From positions 16,644 through 80,643 of the forward strand of contig CANHQP010000007.1 of NCBI GenBank assembly GCA_947462925.1: a DNA stretch of 64,000 bases, written 5' to 3'. The notes below the pieces were generated by a model, which saw only the letters and a program-made list of their open reading frames with translations, had not been told where the DNA came from and searched no databases. The translations under genes were made by a program, and so were the position numbers. Shown here piece by piece: positions 35,479 to 44,920 of the stretch (its first letter is position 1; the number at the start of each line of letters is the position of its first letter). The DNA comes from Flavobacteriia bacterium. GTDB lineage: Bacteria > Bacteroidota > Bacteroidia > Flavobacteriales_D > Crocinitomicaceae.

Positions 35479-36751
35479 TTTGTCGATTTATTTGAATTTG
35501 AGTGATAGACTTTGAATGAATTAGCAATAAACAAATCCAAAAAGTAAAAAATACTATTCCTGTTTGTCTTTGTAGAATTGATTCGAATAAACAATTAAAA
35601 ATCAAACATGAAACAACCAATATGAGTAGCCAATTACTGGTTTTAAAACCTTTTCGGATGGAAGAAATCAGCACAAAAAGAAAGGTAAAAATTCCCAATA
35701 GACCAACTTCTAAGCCGGTTTGTAAAAACTGATTGTGCGGATTGTATCGAATTTCATTGTTTTCATCTTTGTGCGCCAATTCTTTTTGTCCGGCAGCTTT
35801 CAGTTCCAAACTCAAATATTCGTCAACATTTCCTGTCCCAACACCAAAGGGATGCTTCCACCAGGCTTTTGCAGAAACCGTCCACATAATCAATCGCACT
35901 TGATCACCTGAAGGCACACCCTCTCTTCCTTGAATAAATTCACTTGGATTAGCAATATAACTTTTGAAGGCGATCATAGAATTGTTAATTTCGTCTTTGA
36001 AGGCAGGAATATTAGTGACTGTGAAAAACAGCAAAAAAGGCGAAATAACGAGCAACAAAATGGCTATCCATCTATTTATTTTGATGTAAATCCATCTTAA
36101 AATAAGAAAAGAAACAACCAAAAGGAAAAATAAAATGGCCGCCATTGCATAACTCAAAAACAACATGACAATCGCAAACAAAAGATAAAGAAAAATCCAT
36201 TTCCCTGTAAATCCTGGAGATTTAATTTTGTACAAATACCAAATGCCAGCAATTGAAACCATTGTAAACGCGGCAAAATAGGTTGGATGGTCTACACAAA
36301 TATTGCTTGCAGTGAACGCAGCCAACGCATAATGAGTGATGGCATAAACAGCAAAAGCTTTGGTGAGTCCCCAGATGGACACAGCTAAAATACCAAGTGA
36401 TAAACCGATAATTGGAAATGACAAGTTGGATCTAAACTTAGGTCGAAAACTGAATAAAAAAGGAACTAAAAGGAATGACAATTTGTATTCTAAATATCTA
36501 CTAGCAGCAGATGGATTGTGCGTAAACACCGCGCCTAAAAGATAAATCAAGTAAAGTACCGCAAAAGCAGCCAAAATTGAATCAAATTGAAAACTAAATT
36601 GTTTTTTTGTCAAACCATAAACGATAGTGGTAAACATGAAAAGGAAACCCAAAACCACCAATTTTGGTAAAACTGCAATGAGCAATGCAATCGTCAAGAG
36701 GGACAAATCGTAAGCCAGAGCTATTTTTGGATTTTCTTTGATCAATTCCAT
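35471..36751 (-). CDS. O-antigen ligase/polymerase family membrane protein
   Basis: This 426-residue protein has about 11-12 membrane helices and a large extracytoplasmic loop (about 255-340) ending in YNPHNQFLQTGLEVGLLG, the conserved His-bearing motif of the WaaL/Wzy O-antigen ligase family. It may join completed glycan to its acceptor or polymerise repeats; sequence alone does not decide. It is one of two such candidates in the operon. One base is shared with the neighbouring glycosyltransferase gene. Confidence 0.87.
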   Translation of the reverse strand: MELIKENPKIALAYDLSLLTIALLIAVLPKLVVLGFLFMFTTIVYGLTKKQFSFQFDSILAAFAVLYLIYLLGAVFTHNPSAASRYLEYKLSFLLVPFLFSFRPKFRSNLSFPIIGLSLGILAVSIWGLTKAFAVYAITHYALAAFTASNICVDHPTYFAAFTMVSIAGIWYLYKIKSPGFTGKWIFLYLLFAIVMLFLSYAMAAILFFLLVVSFLILRWIYIKINRWIAILLLVISPFLLFFTVTNIPAFKDEINNSMIAFKSYIANPSEFIQGREGVPSGDQVRLIMWTVSAKAWWKHPFGVGTGNVDEYLSLELKAAGQKELAHKDENNEIRYNPHNQFLQTGLEVGLLGIFTFLFVLISSIRKGFKTSNWLLILVVSCLIFNCLFESILQRQTGIVFFTFWICLLLIHSKSITQIQINRQND

Positions 36752-37737
36752 TAATTAAAGTTTTTAATCGCCTTTAAATAAATACCTTCTACTTTTTTAA
36801 CCACACTCAAATAGTCAATTCCTTGTGCTATTAATACTTCCAAACCATTTGTTTCGGTTACATTTGATTCAATAATATGTCGGATTTTTTGAGCAATGTC
36901 AGAAGCATTTTGAGGAACTACAAAGCAATTTTCCACGTTTTCAATGCGTGACTTTACATCGCCGACGTCTACTGAAACAATCGGCAACCCACAAGCCATG
37001 GCCTCTTTTATTACCATAGGACTTCCTTCACTGTCAGAACAAAGAAGCGTTGCTATAGAAGCATTTAAATAAACTGGAATTTCATTTGGAGTTACATTTC
37101 CATTTAATGATAAAAGTTCCACATTCAAATCTTTCAATAATTCAACTACTTTTTTAGCAATATCAAGTCGCTTAACAATTGGATTATTGGCATTGAAAAA
37201 AATGTAATTCGTTGATTCCTTTAAATTTAATTGTTTTTTACAATCAACAATATTTATCTTCTTGAAAAGTTTGGTATTAATTCCTGATGGCACAACCGTA
37301 GATTTTTCCTTGCCTAATGGCAAATTATCTTGCAAGCGTTCACTGACGCAAATGATTTGTTGTGCGCGTTGTGCTGCTTTTTTACTTAAGAATTTTCCCA
37401 ATTTTTCACGAATCCAATGGACGTCGCTTGTATAATTCATGTCGCTTCCTTGAAAGGAAACTACAAATGGAACGTTTTTGATTCTGGAAGCAAAGAAAGC
37501 ATTGATTGTCCCGTAATGAGCATGAATTAAATCAGGTTTAAAGTCTTCTATTAACTTTCGAAAAGTCTTTAACTGGCTAAAAAAACCCTTTACAGAAAAA
37601 GCTGTTTTGAAAAAGAAAACTTCGTTTGTGTGACCCAGTTCCGTCAAATCTTCGACTTGTCTTTTCGCAAATATAAAAGAGGAAGGCAATGGATGATATG
37701 GAATAACATGAATGATTTTCAATTTTTTATCTTCCAT
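36751..37737 (-). CDS. Family 4 glycosyltransferase (GT-B fold)
   Basis: This 328-residue retaining glycosyltransferase of the GT1/GT4 Pfam type has an N-terminal HVIPYHPLPSSFIFAKRQVEDL, HAHYGTINAFFA (about 75-86) and the nucleotide-sugar motif SDSEGSPMVIKEAMACGLPI (about 233-252) with the EX7E pair. It adds a sugar to the repeat unit in the cytoplasm. It overlaps the upstream polymerase-like gene by 11 bases, indicating coupling. Confidence 0.92.
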   Translation of the reverse strand: MEDKKLKIIHVIPYHPLPSSFIFAKRQVEDLTELGHTNEVFFFKTAFSVKGFFSQLKTFRKLIEDFKPDLIHAHYGTINAFFASRIKNVPFVVSFQGSDMNYTSDVHWIREKLGKFLSKKAAQRAQQIICVSERLQDNLPLGKEKSTVVPSGINTKLFKKINIVDCKKQLNLKESTNYIFFNANNPIVKRLDIAKKVVELLKDLNVELLSLNGNVTPNEIPVYLNASIATLLCSDSEGSPMVIKEAMACGLPIVSVDVGDVKSRIENVENCFVVPQNASDIAQKIRHIIESNVTETNGLEVLIAQGIDYLSVVKKVEGIYLKAIKNFN

Positions 37738-39382
37738 TTTTTGCCTTTATTTTTTTAACTGTTTTACCAATAATTATGGACATAAACACGATAAAGATAG
37801 GAATAATGATACTTTCATACAATAAGGCTTTGAATGATTCAGGTCCTGAACGAACCATCATGGCTGCAAAACCTGTTGTCCCACAAAGTGCGATTACGGC
37901 AAAAAGTTGATACAAACGATTTGTAGACCTCTTCCATAAATAAAATGGAAACAGTAAAATAATGCTAAGAAAAAGTGGACCTAAAATCAAACCGAAGTAT
38001 GAAAAATTCAAATACCATGCAGTGATATAATTAATTGTAAAACCCTGACCATCTTTGAATTTCATCTCTTGAGCATAGTAAGAATACGCATCTAATGGTC
38101 TTGTTTTTACTGCCGTCGAAGGAACAAATGAATACAATAAATTCTTAAAGCTAAAACCGATTTTTGGTTTAACATTTTTAGATAAAACACCATACATTGA
38201 AAAATGCCCAGCAAACAATTCGTTACTGAAAATCATGTTGGTCAGCGTAAGTGTCACTTTCGTAAAAAAAGAAATGTTTTGGTAAGCCATCGAAATATGA
38301 CTATTGGCAATTTTCAACTTTTTATGATCTATTAAAACATAACTTGGGTGCACATTCAGCTGCTCGATTAAAGCATTCTTATTGATTACGACTGTATCAA
38401 ACTTCAAATATAGGGTGGTATCCTTTAAGGCATTTGCAGCAATAATTTTAGCTGAAATTTGTGGAGATTTATGGGCGACGAATGTTCTATCACTTGAGAA
38501 CAAGACTGCTTCTTTCATTTTTTCTTTGGAAGAAAGTGCGGTTGTCAATCCAGTTTTTGATGCAATTACAGGCATCAAACTCCTGATTGGATCGTTTAAC
38601 ATCAGTATAAAAAACCAAACAAAAATTACTGAAAAGTATAATTTTAAGTTGGCTCGAATACTTCGGAATGGATAGGACATTAAAATCAAAACCAAAATAC
38701 CTCCAAAAAAAGTTTCATGACGAGAACCAATGATTACTAGATATAAATTACAAATTGCGAAAACAGACCAAAAGAAAAATCTAGGTTTCTGAATTTGTAG
38801 AGATTCATTTCTTTGCTTCAAGAACAAGCCGATGTAAATAAACAAACTTACAATCATAATCCAGCAGGCATATTGATGCATCGTGTATCCTTTTATTGGA
38901 GCTGAACGAATATTTATATAAACAGATTCATTTAGTAAAAGTGAATAGATAATAACATCTTTAACTATCCAAATTGAAAAGCAAAGAAAAATTAAAGCAG
39001 TAAAGATGAATACTGTAGGTTGAAGAAATAAAGGTTCTCTTTTTTGATTGTTTTTCGGGAATTTCTTCAATTGAATTAATCCAATCCAAATGAAAACTTG
39101 AAAAACAATAATGAAAATGCCGTACATCCAAATGGCTTGAAGATAAACACCATCAAATTTTACGTAAAACATTTTCTCAAGTAAATAATAATATTGCAGA
39201 CCTATCTTTTTTCCAAAATGAGTCAGACTATCAAAACTAAACAACCAACTTCCCGCCAACGACCAGAAATAAAAAATAGCTGTAAAAATCGGAAAAACGA
39301 TATTTTTCTCGACCTTCCAAATCTTGGTTTGAATCCAAAAAATGACGATTGTAATCAGAAGAACTGAAAATAAAATACTCAT
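37727..39382 (-). CDS. Putative Wzy-type repeat-unit polymerase (polytopic membrane protein)
   Basis: This 551-residue protein has about 10-12 membrane helices, with a long extracytoplasmic region (about 255-445) containing SSDRTFVAHKSPQISA and YSFVPSTAVKTRPLDAYSY. Size, topology and position between a flippase and a glycosyltransferase gene suit the oligosaccharide repeat-unit polymerase family, whose sequences diverge greatly. I cannot name a motif that proves it. It is coupled to neighbours by overlaps of 11 bases (downstream GT4) and four bases (upstream flippase). Confidence 0.72.
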   Translation of the reverse strand: MSILFSVLLITIVIFWIQTKIWKVEKNIVFPIFTAIFYFWSLAGSWLFSFDSLTHFGKKIGLQYYYLLEKMFYVKFDGVYLQAIWMYGIFIIVFQVFIWIGLIQLKKFPKNNQKREPLFLQPTVFIFTALIFLCFSIWIVKDVIIYSLLLNESVYINIRSAPIKGYTMHQYACWIMIVSLFIYIGLFLKQRNESLQIQKPRFFFWSVFAICNLYLVIIGSRHETFFGGILVLILMSYPFRSIRANLKLYFSVIFVWFFILMLNDPIRSLMPVIASKTGLTTALSSKEKMKEAVLFSSDRTFVAHKSPQISAKIIAANALKDTTLYLKFDTVVINKNALIEQLNVHPSYVLIDHKKLKIANSHISMAYQNISFFTKVTLTLTNMIFSNELFAGHFSMYGVLSKNVKPKIGFSFKNLLYSFVPSTAVKTRPLDAYSYYAQEMKFKDGQGFTINYITAWYLNFSYFGLILGPLFLSIILLFPFYLWKRSTNRLYQLFAVIALCGTTGFAAMMVRSGPESFKALLYESIIIPIFIVFMSIIIGKTVKKIKAKNGR

Positions 39383-40656
39383 TTAATTTCTTTTAGGGTG
39401 TAGTATGTTTTGATAAATGTAAGCAATCCAAGTAAATTTACTGAAATCACAAAGTAATATAAATAAGATTGAATCGAAACCTCATTTGAATAGCCATAAA
39501 GGATTAATCCAATATAGACTGACAAAGCAATAATTAAATTGGTTGCATTTTTTGCTTTTACATGTATGGCATCTAAAAAACTGCGCAAAACTATATACAA
39601 AACGTATCCAAAACTTCCCAATAAAACAACTTTTGCAATTTCAAAAATCTCACTTCGATGATTTGAACCAAGCAAAAGATTCAAAACAAAATCATGGAAA
39701 AAATAAAAAAGCGCATACCCTATCATTGTCAAAAACAAGCTGATTACAACAAAAACATAAAATCGTTTTTTGATAAGATCAATTCTTTTCTCTGCCAAAA
39801 AACTTGCAATTTCTGGTAAGAGCACCAAACTCAAAGGGCCAAATGCTGCTCCAACCAAATTAAAGAGGGTAATTGAATAAGCTACATCTCCGCCAATCAA
39901 AACATTTTTTTGCAAAGAAAGTACTATGTAAGTTGGAAAAGTAAGTAATGCAAGCAGTGCAAAATCGCCTAAAACCCTTGGTAATCCATATTTCAACATC
40001 AAAATAGAATCTTCTTTACATGATTTTATCTCAATCCTGATTTTGTGCTTAAGGAATATTAATAAAATAAAAACCAGACAATTGAACATAAGAAATATAC
40101 TATTTATGTACAAAAGTAGTTTCACATCTTGTGTATAAAATAAAATCAAAACTGGTAAAATCCCAATGTTTAACAATTGAATTAAGTTGGAAAAATAGAC
40201 TTCCTTTTTGCCTCTCAAAAATCCATATAAAATGGCATGAAAACCGTATCCAACAAGCAATAAAGCCATTGGTAAAATATATGAATAGTATTTTTCATTT
40301 CCGAAAAACAAATGGGAAAACACAGTACTACCTAAAGTTAAAACAATCACAAACAAAATGCTAACAATAGACATTAAAAATAAACTCGCAGGTAAAAAAG
40401 AATTTCTTTGTGGATATATACTTACATATCGTGGAACGGCAACTCCCAAACCTATCATCAAAAGCGGTTGCAAAAAAGAAATATTTCTTCGCGACAAAGT
40501 ATATTCACTGAAACCAACTTCTGTCATTTTTTCATTTGCAATTCTAAAAATAATAAATCCCAAGAGAAGAATTAGAAATTCAATTCCAAATGTTACAAAG
40601 TAATTTTTATATTTCGTTAAAAAACTCAAAGAAAAAATATCAGTTAAAATAAACAA
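39379..40656 (-). CDS. Wzx-like polysaccharide flippase (MOP superfamily), copy 2
   Basis: This 425-residue protein has 12 or more predicted membrane helices and the general look of the PST/MviN branch of the MOP exporter superfamily (GLGVAVPRYVSIY near 73, GFHAILYGFLRGKKEVYFSN near 156). It would flip an undecaprenyl-linked oligosaccharide to the outer face. Together with the 40752-42014 gene, the operon carries two flippase-type genes, which are clearly diverged from each other. Confidence 0.82.
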   Translation of the reverse strand: MFILTDIFSLSFLTKYKNYFVTFGIEFLILLLGFIIFRIANEKMTEVGFSEYTLSRRNISFLQPLLMIGLGVAVPRYVSIYPQRNSFLPASLFLMSIVSILFVIVLTLGSTVFSHLFFGNEKYYSYILPMALLLVGYGFHAILYGFLRGKKEVYFSNLIQLLNIGILPVLILFYTQDVKLLLYINSIFLMFNCLVFILLIFLKHKIRIEIKSCKEDSILMLKYGLPRVLGDFALLALLTFPTYIVLSLQKNVLIGGDVAYSITLFNLVGAAFGPLSLVLLPEIASFLAEKRIDLIKKRFYVFVVISLFLTMIGYALFYFFHDFVLNLLLGSNHRSEIFEIAKVVLLGSFGYVLYIVLRSFLDAIHVKAKNATNLIIALSVYIGLILYGYSNEVSIQSYLYYFVISVNLLGLLTFIKTYYTLKEIK

Positions 40657-40751
40657 AAAGAATCTATTAGAAAATAAAATTCTGCTTCAAAAATAGTAAA
40701 ATATCTGTATGCTTAACACTAAAAACAGCCATTTGACAATCCTTATTCACG

Positions 40752-42014
40752 TTATTGATTAATTCTATTGTTTTTGGCTACAACTAACATCCAAACTAAA
40801 ACAATGAGCAGAAAAATAGATTGTGAAATACTTAGGAGTCTCAAAATTTCATAAAAACTAAAATGCATTGAACCAATGTATGGCAACGAAACCACAAAAA
40901 TTAAACTTAAAGTTCCCAATACATTAATCCAAAAAAATGATTTTTGTCTTTTCATCACAATTGCGATGTATGAAATGGGGGAAGCCAAAAAATTCATCAT
41001 CAGCCAGGGAACCATAATAGTTGCCATTTCGCCAGACTGCGCCCATTTTGCACCAAAAACAAAGGCAAAAAGCTCTTTTCCCCAAATTCCTATGATTGAA
41101 AATGGAACGATACTCAAGGCTGCTAAAATCAATACAACCTTTCCTGCCAAAGGAAAAATGCTCTTGTTTTGATGAATCAAATCCGTGCATTGACGGAAAA
41201 ATACCTGACCAATGGCAGATCCAATAAAAATGATAGGTAGCTTCAACATTCTGAAGGCATGATCATAAGAACCGTATTCAATTTTTCCATACAAATTCCA
41301 TATGATACTAACCATCAATAAATCGCGCGCCAGATCAACAAAAACATGAGGTAAATTATACTTAATTAAATCTGAATTTTTTCCAATTAATGCCTTGGTT
41401 CTTTTAGAATTATATTTTAAAATCGATGATTTCTTGTTCCTTTTGAAATCCAAAAAATAGGCAATACTTGATAATAAATAACCAATAATGGTAGCACCAA
41501 TTAAGAACAAAAAATTATGACTTAGAAAACCAAATAACACCTTTAGCACATTGGTAACCATGGATAAAGCCAAAGCAGAACGGGCAATCACTTTGAATTT
41601 TTCTTTCCGCAATGCCCAACTATTTCCCTGATTGTAAAAAGCCATTAAGAATATTCCAATTGGAAGACTCAATAAAAAGAAGAGATCATTGGTCGATGAA
41701 AAGTCAACCCAAGAATAAATCCCCAATATGGCCAATGCAATCAATGAAAGTACTATCGAAAAACGCATTGAAAAACGATAGATTCCAAAAGCGTGATGGT
41801 CTTCTTTTTCCAAAGGAAATGCCAATTCTAAACGAACAGTCGCCAAAGCGGCACCTAAAGTAGTAATTCGCAAAAACAAACCAAGGTAAGCCGATTCAGC
41901 AGGACCAAATTGACGCGTAATTATCGGAGACAACAGGTATGTGACTACTTGCGCCAACACAGTTCCTGTGAATAGAACTGCAACTGATTTTACGAATGAA
42001 TTTGACTTTAACAT
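40752..42014 (-). CDS. Wzx-like oligosaccharide flippase (MOP superfamily), copy 1
   Basis: This 420-residue protein has about 12 membrane helices and an N terminus typical of Wzx flippases: SFVKSVAVLFTGTVLAQVVTY, then SPIITRQFGPAESAYLGLF (about 29-47). It is the first gene of the polysaccharide operon. Its ATG is about 20 bases downstream of the rny terminator T-run, leaving little room for a private promoter. A 95-base gap separates it from the second flippase. Confidence 0.9.
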   Translation of the reverse strand: MLKSNSFVKSVAVLFTGTVLAQVVTYLLSPIITRQFGPAESAYLGLFLRITTLGAALATVRLELAFPLEKEDHHAFGIYRFSMRFSIVLSLIALAILGIYSWVDFSSTNDLFFLLSLPIGIFLMAFYNQGNSWALRKEKFKVIARSALALSMVTNVLKVLFGFLSHNFLFLIGATIIGYLLSSIAYFLDFKRNKKSSILKYNSKRTKALIGKNSDLIKYNLPHVFVDLARDLLMVSIIWNLYGKIEYGSYDHAFRMLKLPIIFIGSAIGQVFFRQCTDLIHQNKSIFPLAGKVVLILAALSIVPFSIIGIWGKELFAFVFGAKWAQSGEMATIMVPWLMMNFLASPISYIAIVMKRQKSFFWINVLGTLSLIFVVSLPYIGSMHFSFYEILRLLSISQSIFLLIVLVWMLVVAKNNRINQ

Positions 42015-42034
42015 TGCGAATGAAAAATGAATTC

Positions 42035-42064
42035 AAAAAAAAGACCCTGAAATTTCAGAGCCTT
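42035..42064 (-). terminator. Terminator of rny
   Basis: On the minus strand a 12-bp stem (42064-42053 with 42052-42041, two G-T wobbles) without a real loop runs into a run of eight T (42042-42035), about ten bases after the rny stop. The next gene starts 20 bases later. Confidence 0.75.
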
Positions 42065-42073
42065 TTAAAATAT

Positions 42074-43612
42074 TTATTTGGCGTAATTCACAGATCGTTT
42101 TTCCCGAATCACTGTCACTTTCACCTGACCTGGATAAGTCATTTCAGTTTGAATTCTTTGAGATATCGCAAAAGATAATTCATCTGCTTTTAAGTCGGTA
42201 ACCTTTTCACTTTCAACCAAGACACGCAGTTCACGACCAGCTTGGATTGCATAGGCACTTTGAACTCCATCATAAGAAAGAGCCAATGTTTCTAATTCTT
42301 TGATACGTTTAATGTAAGATTCAACGATTTCACGGCGTGCTCCTGGTCTTGCACCAGAAATGGCATCACATACTTGTACAATTGGAGAAATCAAAGTAGT
42401 CATTTCTACTTCGTCGTGGTGAGCACCAATGGCATTGCAAACATCTGGTTTTTCACCATATTTTTCAGCCAATTTCATACCCAAGATTGCGTGTGGCAAT
42501 TCTGGCTCATCGTCTGGAACTTTTCCAATATCATGTAAAAGTCCTGCTCTTTTAGCCAACTTAACATTCAATCCTAATTCAGCAGCCATTACCGCACATA
42601 AATTAGCCACTTCACGGGAGTGTTGTAATAAATTTTGTCCATAAGAAGAACGGTATTTCATTCTACCGACCATTCTTGTCAATTCAGGATGTAATCCATG
42701 AATTCCTAAATCGATACAAGTACGACGACCAGTTTCAGCGATTTCCTCTTCCAATGATTTTTTGGTTTTTGCAACCACTTCCTCGATTCTAGCGGGGTGA
42801 ATACGTCCATCAGAAACCAATTGGTGCAAAGACAAACGAGCGATTTCACGTCTTACAGGATCAAAACAAGATAAAATAATTGCTTCAGGTGTATCGTCCA
42901 CAATAATCTCAACACCTGTTGCAGCTTCAATGGCGCGAATATTTCTTCCTTCACGACCAATGATTCTTCCTTTCACTTCATCAGATTCGATATTGAAAAC
43001 AGAAACTGCATTCTCAACCGCTTGCTCAGTTGCCACACGTTGAATTGTTTGAATAACAATTTTTCGTGCTTCTTTATTCGCATTCAATTTTGCTTCTTCC
43101 GTAATTTCTTTGATGTGGATCATCGCACCTGTCCTAGCTTCGTCTTTCAAAGCTTCCATGATGTGATTTTTAGCCTCTTCAACAGACATTCCACTGATTT
43201 TAGATAATTCAGCAACTCTTTTTTGTTGAATTTTATCTAATTCTTGATTTTTGATTTCAATTGCAGTGTGTTTTTGATCGATTTCGCTTTGAATTTTTTC
43301 CAAATCTTTCTCTTTACGCGTCACCTCCTCCATTTTTTGAGAAAGTGTTTTTTCTTTTGCCTTTGCGCGGTCTTCAGAAGATTGCATCTTGCGCTCACGA
43401 TCTTTCATGGCGGTTTCATGCTCTTCTTTCAATTTCATAAACTTCTCTTTAGCAGAAAGGATTTTTTCCTTTTTCATCGCTTCACCTTCATTCTCTGCAT
43501 CTTTTAAGATTTGCTCTTTTCGCTTCTTAAGAATCACATTTTGAACAAAGAACGCCAATCCACCTCCTCCAAGGATGCCGACTAAAATTCCTAATAAAAT
43601 ATTTGTATTCAT
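42074..43612 (-). CDS. rny: Ribonuclease Y
   Basis: This 512-residue membrane-bound endoribonuclease initiates mRNA decay. It has an N-terminal membrane helix (about 4-26), a long charged coiled coil (about 30-190), a KH domain with [15 protein letters not shown] (about 215-229) and an HD metal domain with [12 protein letters not shown] (about 350-361). All family domains are intact and the length matches. It follows zapA on the same strand. Confidence 0.96.
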   Translation of the reverse strand: MNTNILLGILVGILGGGGLAFFVQNVILKKRKEQILKDAENEGEAMKKEKILSAKEKFMKLKEEHETAMKDRERKMQSSEDRAKAKEKTLSQKMEEVTRKEKDLEKIQSEIDQKHTAIEIKNQELDKIQQKRVAELSKISGMSVEEAKNHIMEALKDEARTGAMIHIKEITEEAKLNANKEARKIVIQTIQRVATEQAVENAVSVFNIESDEVKGRIIGREGRNIRAIEAATGVEIIVDDTPEAIILSCFDPVRREIARLSLHQLVSDGRIHPARIEEVVAKTKKSLEEEIAETGRRTCIDLGIHGLHPELTRMVGRMKYRSSYGQNLLQHSREVANLCAVMAAELGLNVKLAKRAGLLHDIGKVPDDEPELPHAILGMKLAEKYGEKPDVCNAIGAHHDEVEMTTLISPIVQVCDAISGARPGARREIVESYIKRIKELETLALSYDGVQSAYAIQAGRELRVLVESEKVTDLKADELSFAISQRIQTEMTYPGQVKVTVIREKRSVNYAK

Positions 43613-43630
43613 ATTTGTTTAAAATAAAAA

Positions 43631-43671
43631 TCCCACCCATTACAATCCATTTGAATCACAATAGCGTGGGA
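43631..43671 (-). terminator. Weak terminator-like hairpin after zapA
   Basis: On the minus strand TCCCAC (43671-43666) pairs with GTGGGA (43636-43631) across a 29-base loop and is followed by TTTTTATTTT. The loop is long, so any termination is probably partial and rny may still be read from the zapA promoter. Confidence 0.35.
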
Positions 43672-43690
43672 AACGTTAAAAATAATTGAC

Positions 43691-43981
43691 CTATTTCAGC
43701 TTTTCAATCTCCAGCAACAATTCTCCTAATGAATTTTCAATCTCCGTATAATCAGGCTTTTCCTGAGCTACAGAAGTTGCATTTCCAGATTTTGTGGCCA
43801 ACTGTAAAGCTGTCATTGCCAATAAGTCTTGCATATCTTTTACCGCATAGTTGTCTTGCAATAACTTAATGGCTCTATTAATATCTGATGCTGCTTTTTG
43901 TACTTTCACTTCCTCACCCGCTTGAACATTCAATGGATAAGTCCTTCCAGCTACAACAACTTTTATAGATAATTTACTCAT
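43691..43981 (-). CDS. zapA: Z-ring associated protein ZapA
   Basis: This 96-residue protein has the ZapA fold: an N-terminal strand pair with VVAGRTYPLNVQAGEEVKVQKAASDINRAI, then a long helix (about 45-95) for dimerisation. ZapA binds FtsZ filaments and bundles them in the Z-ring. It sits three bases downstream of a coiled-coil ORF, probably as a two-gene unit. The division role links it functionally to the dcw cluster. Confidence 0.9.
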   Translation of the reverse strand: MSKLSIKVVVAGRTYPLNVQAGEEVKVQKAASDINRAIKLLQDNYAVKDMQDLLAMTALQLATKSGNATSVAQEKPDYTEIENSLGELLLEIEKLK

Positions 43982-43984
43982 TTG

Positions 43985-44296
43985 TTATTGTTTTAATTGA
44001 CTAATGCAGTGATCTATTTCCCTCACCAATTCGTCAATCTCATTGTCTTTGTCTATTAAAACAGCAGATTTTTGAGATTCTAATTGTTCATTTAACTGAA
44101 TCAATTGATTTTGCAAATATTGATTATTCTCTTCCAATTGAAAAATTTGCGCTTGATTGGCGCTAATCAGCATCTTTGATTGTCCTAATTCAGTTTCTAA
44201 AACGGTGTTTTTCTCACGCTCAGCAAGCAATTGCTTGTGTAAATCTTGAAATTTACTTTGAATCTGTTGGACAATACTTGAAATCTGCTCTGTCAT
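43985..44296 (-). CDS. Small coiled-coil protein upstream of zapA (ZapB-like)
   Basis: This 103-residue protein is almost entirely coiled coil (about 5-80), rich in Gln, Leu and Glu, with no signal or membrane helix. The sequence family is not recognised, but size, near-continuous coil and direct coupling to zapA (three bases) resemble ZapB, the coiled-coil partner of ZapA in gammaproteobacteria. Function as a ZapA partner is inferred. It has an excellent promoter at 44313-44342. Confidence 0.82.
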   Translation of the reverse strand: MTEQISSIVQQIQSKFQDLHKQLLAEREKNTVLETELGQSKMLISANQAQIFQLEENNQYLQNQLIQLNEQLESQKSAVLIDKDNEIDELVREIDHCISQLKQ

Positions 44297-44312
44297 TGCA
44301 TTCAGCTTTCTA

Positions 44313-44342
44313 CAAATTTAGTATTGTATTCTGTATTTTCAA
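44313..44342 (-). promoter_or_regulatory. Promoter of the coiled-coil/zapA operon
   Basis: On the minus strand TTG (44340-44342), a 19-bp spacer and TAAATTTG (44313-44320) match the Bacteroidota consensus exactly. The predicted start is about ten bases before the first ATG. Confidence 0.75.
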
Positions 44343-44516
44343 TGCTTTTTGTCGATACTTGTTAACATTTCATCTATTGAAAAACTAATCTAATCATCAA
44401 ACTATTGATTTATTGAGTATTACAACAAACGATAATTTTACTAAAAATTTCATTTTGACTTCACATCACTTGAAATCAAAAAAATTCCCTTACACATCTT
44501 TCATTAAAAATAGTTC

Positions 44517-44544
44517 AAAAAAAAAGCTTTCGTAATGAAAGCTT
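44517..44544 (-). terminator. Terminator of the DUF3467 gene
   Basis: On the minus strand stem AAGCTTTC / GAAAGCTT (8 bp, five-base loop) is followed by a run of nine T (44525-44517), ten bases after the stop at 44554. It ends the rpoBC-DUF3467 transcript. Confidence 0.9.
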
Positions 44545-44553
44545 GTAAAGAGT

Positions 44554-44865
44554 TTATGCCTGAGTAGTCGGAGGTCCAAACTTCATTGGAGGTGTTCCTG
44601 GCATATCTTGATCGTTAATCACACCCATTGATTGCTCATATTTTTGAACATTTTCAATCAAAGCCAACATCAATCTTTTGGCATTTTGTGGTGTCATCAC
44701 AATTCTTGATTTCACTTTTGCTTTTGGCATACCTGGCAACATTTGAACGAAATCACAAACAAATTCAGCTTGTGAATGTGTAATGATTGCAAGATTAGAA
44801 TAAATTCCACCTGCAACTTCTTCCGTTAATTCAATGTTGATTTGATTTTCGTTATTCTTTTCCAT
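44554..44865 (-). CDS. DUF3467 protein
   Basis: This 103-residue protein of the DUF3467 family is predicted beta-rich: IELTEEVAGGIYSNLAIITHSQAEFVCDFVQMLPG, then KSRIVMTPQNAKRLMLALIENVQKYE. Function is unknown. In Bacteroidota it is typically found next to rpoC, as here. Its ATG lies only 12 bases beyond the T-run of the rpoC terminator, so expression must come from read-through or a promoter hidden in the rpoC end. Confidence 0.9.
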   Translation of the reverse strand: MEKNNENQINIELTEEVAGGIYSNLAIITHSQAEFVCDFVQMLPGMPKAKVKSRIVMTPQNAKRLMLALIENVQKYEQSMGVINDQDMPGTPPMKFGPPTTQA

Positions 44866-44877
44866 AATTTTCTGGTA

Positions 44878-44910
44878 AAAAAAACGGGACTAAAATCTCT
44901 AGTCCCGTTT
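44878..44910 (-). terminator. Terminator of rpoC
   Basis: On the minus strand a perfect 11-bp stem (44910-44900 with 44892-44882), seven-base loop, then a run of seven T (44884-44878), ten bases after the rpoC stop. This is the strongest hairpin in the array, yet another gene begins 12 bases later. Confidence 0.9.
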
Positions 44911-44920
44911 GATTGATAAA

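Noticed and set aside
43613..43690. 6S RNA or other small RNA between zapA and rny
   Set aside because: The gap is 78 bases and holds only a weak long-loop stem; too short for a 6S RNA.
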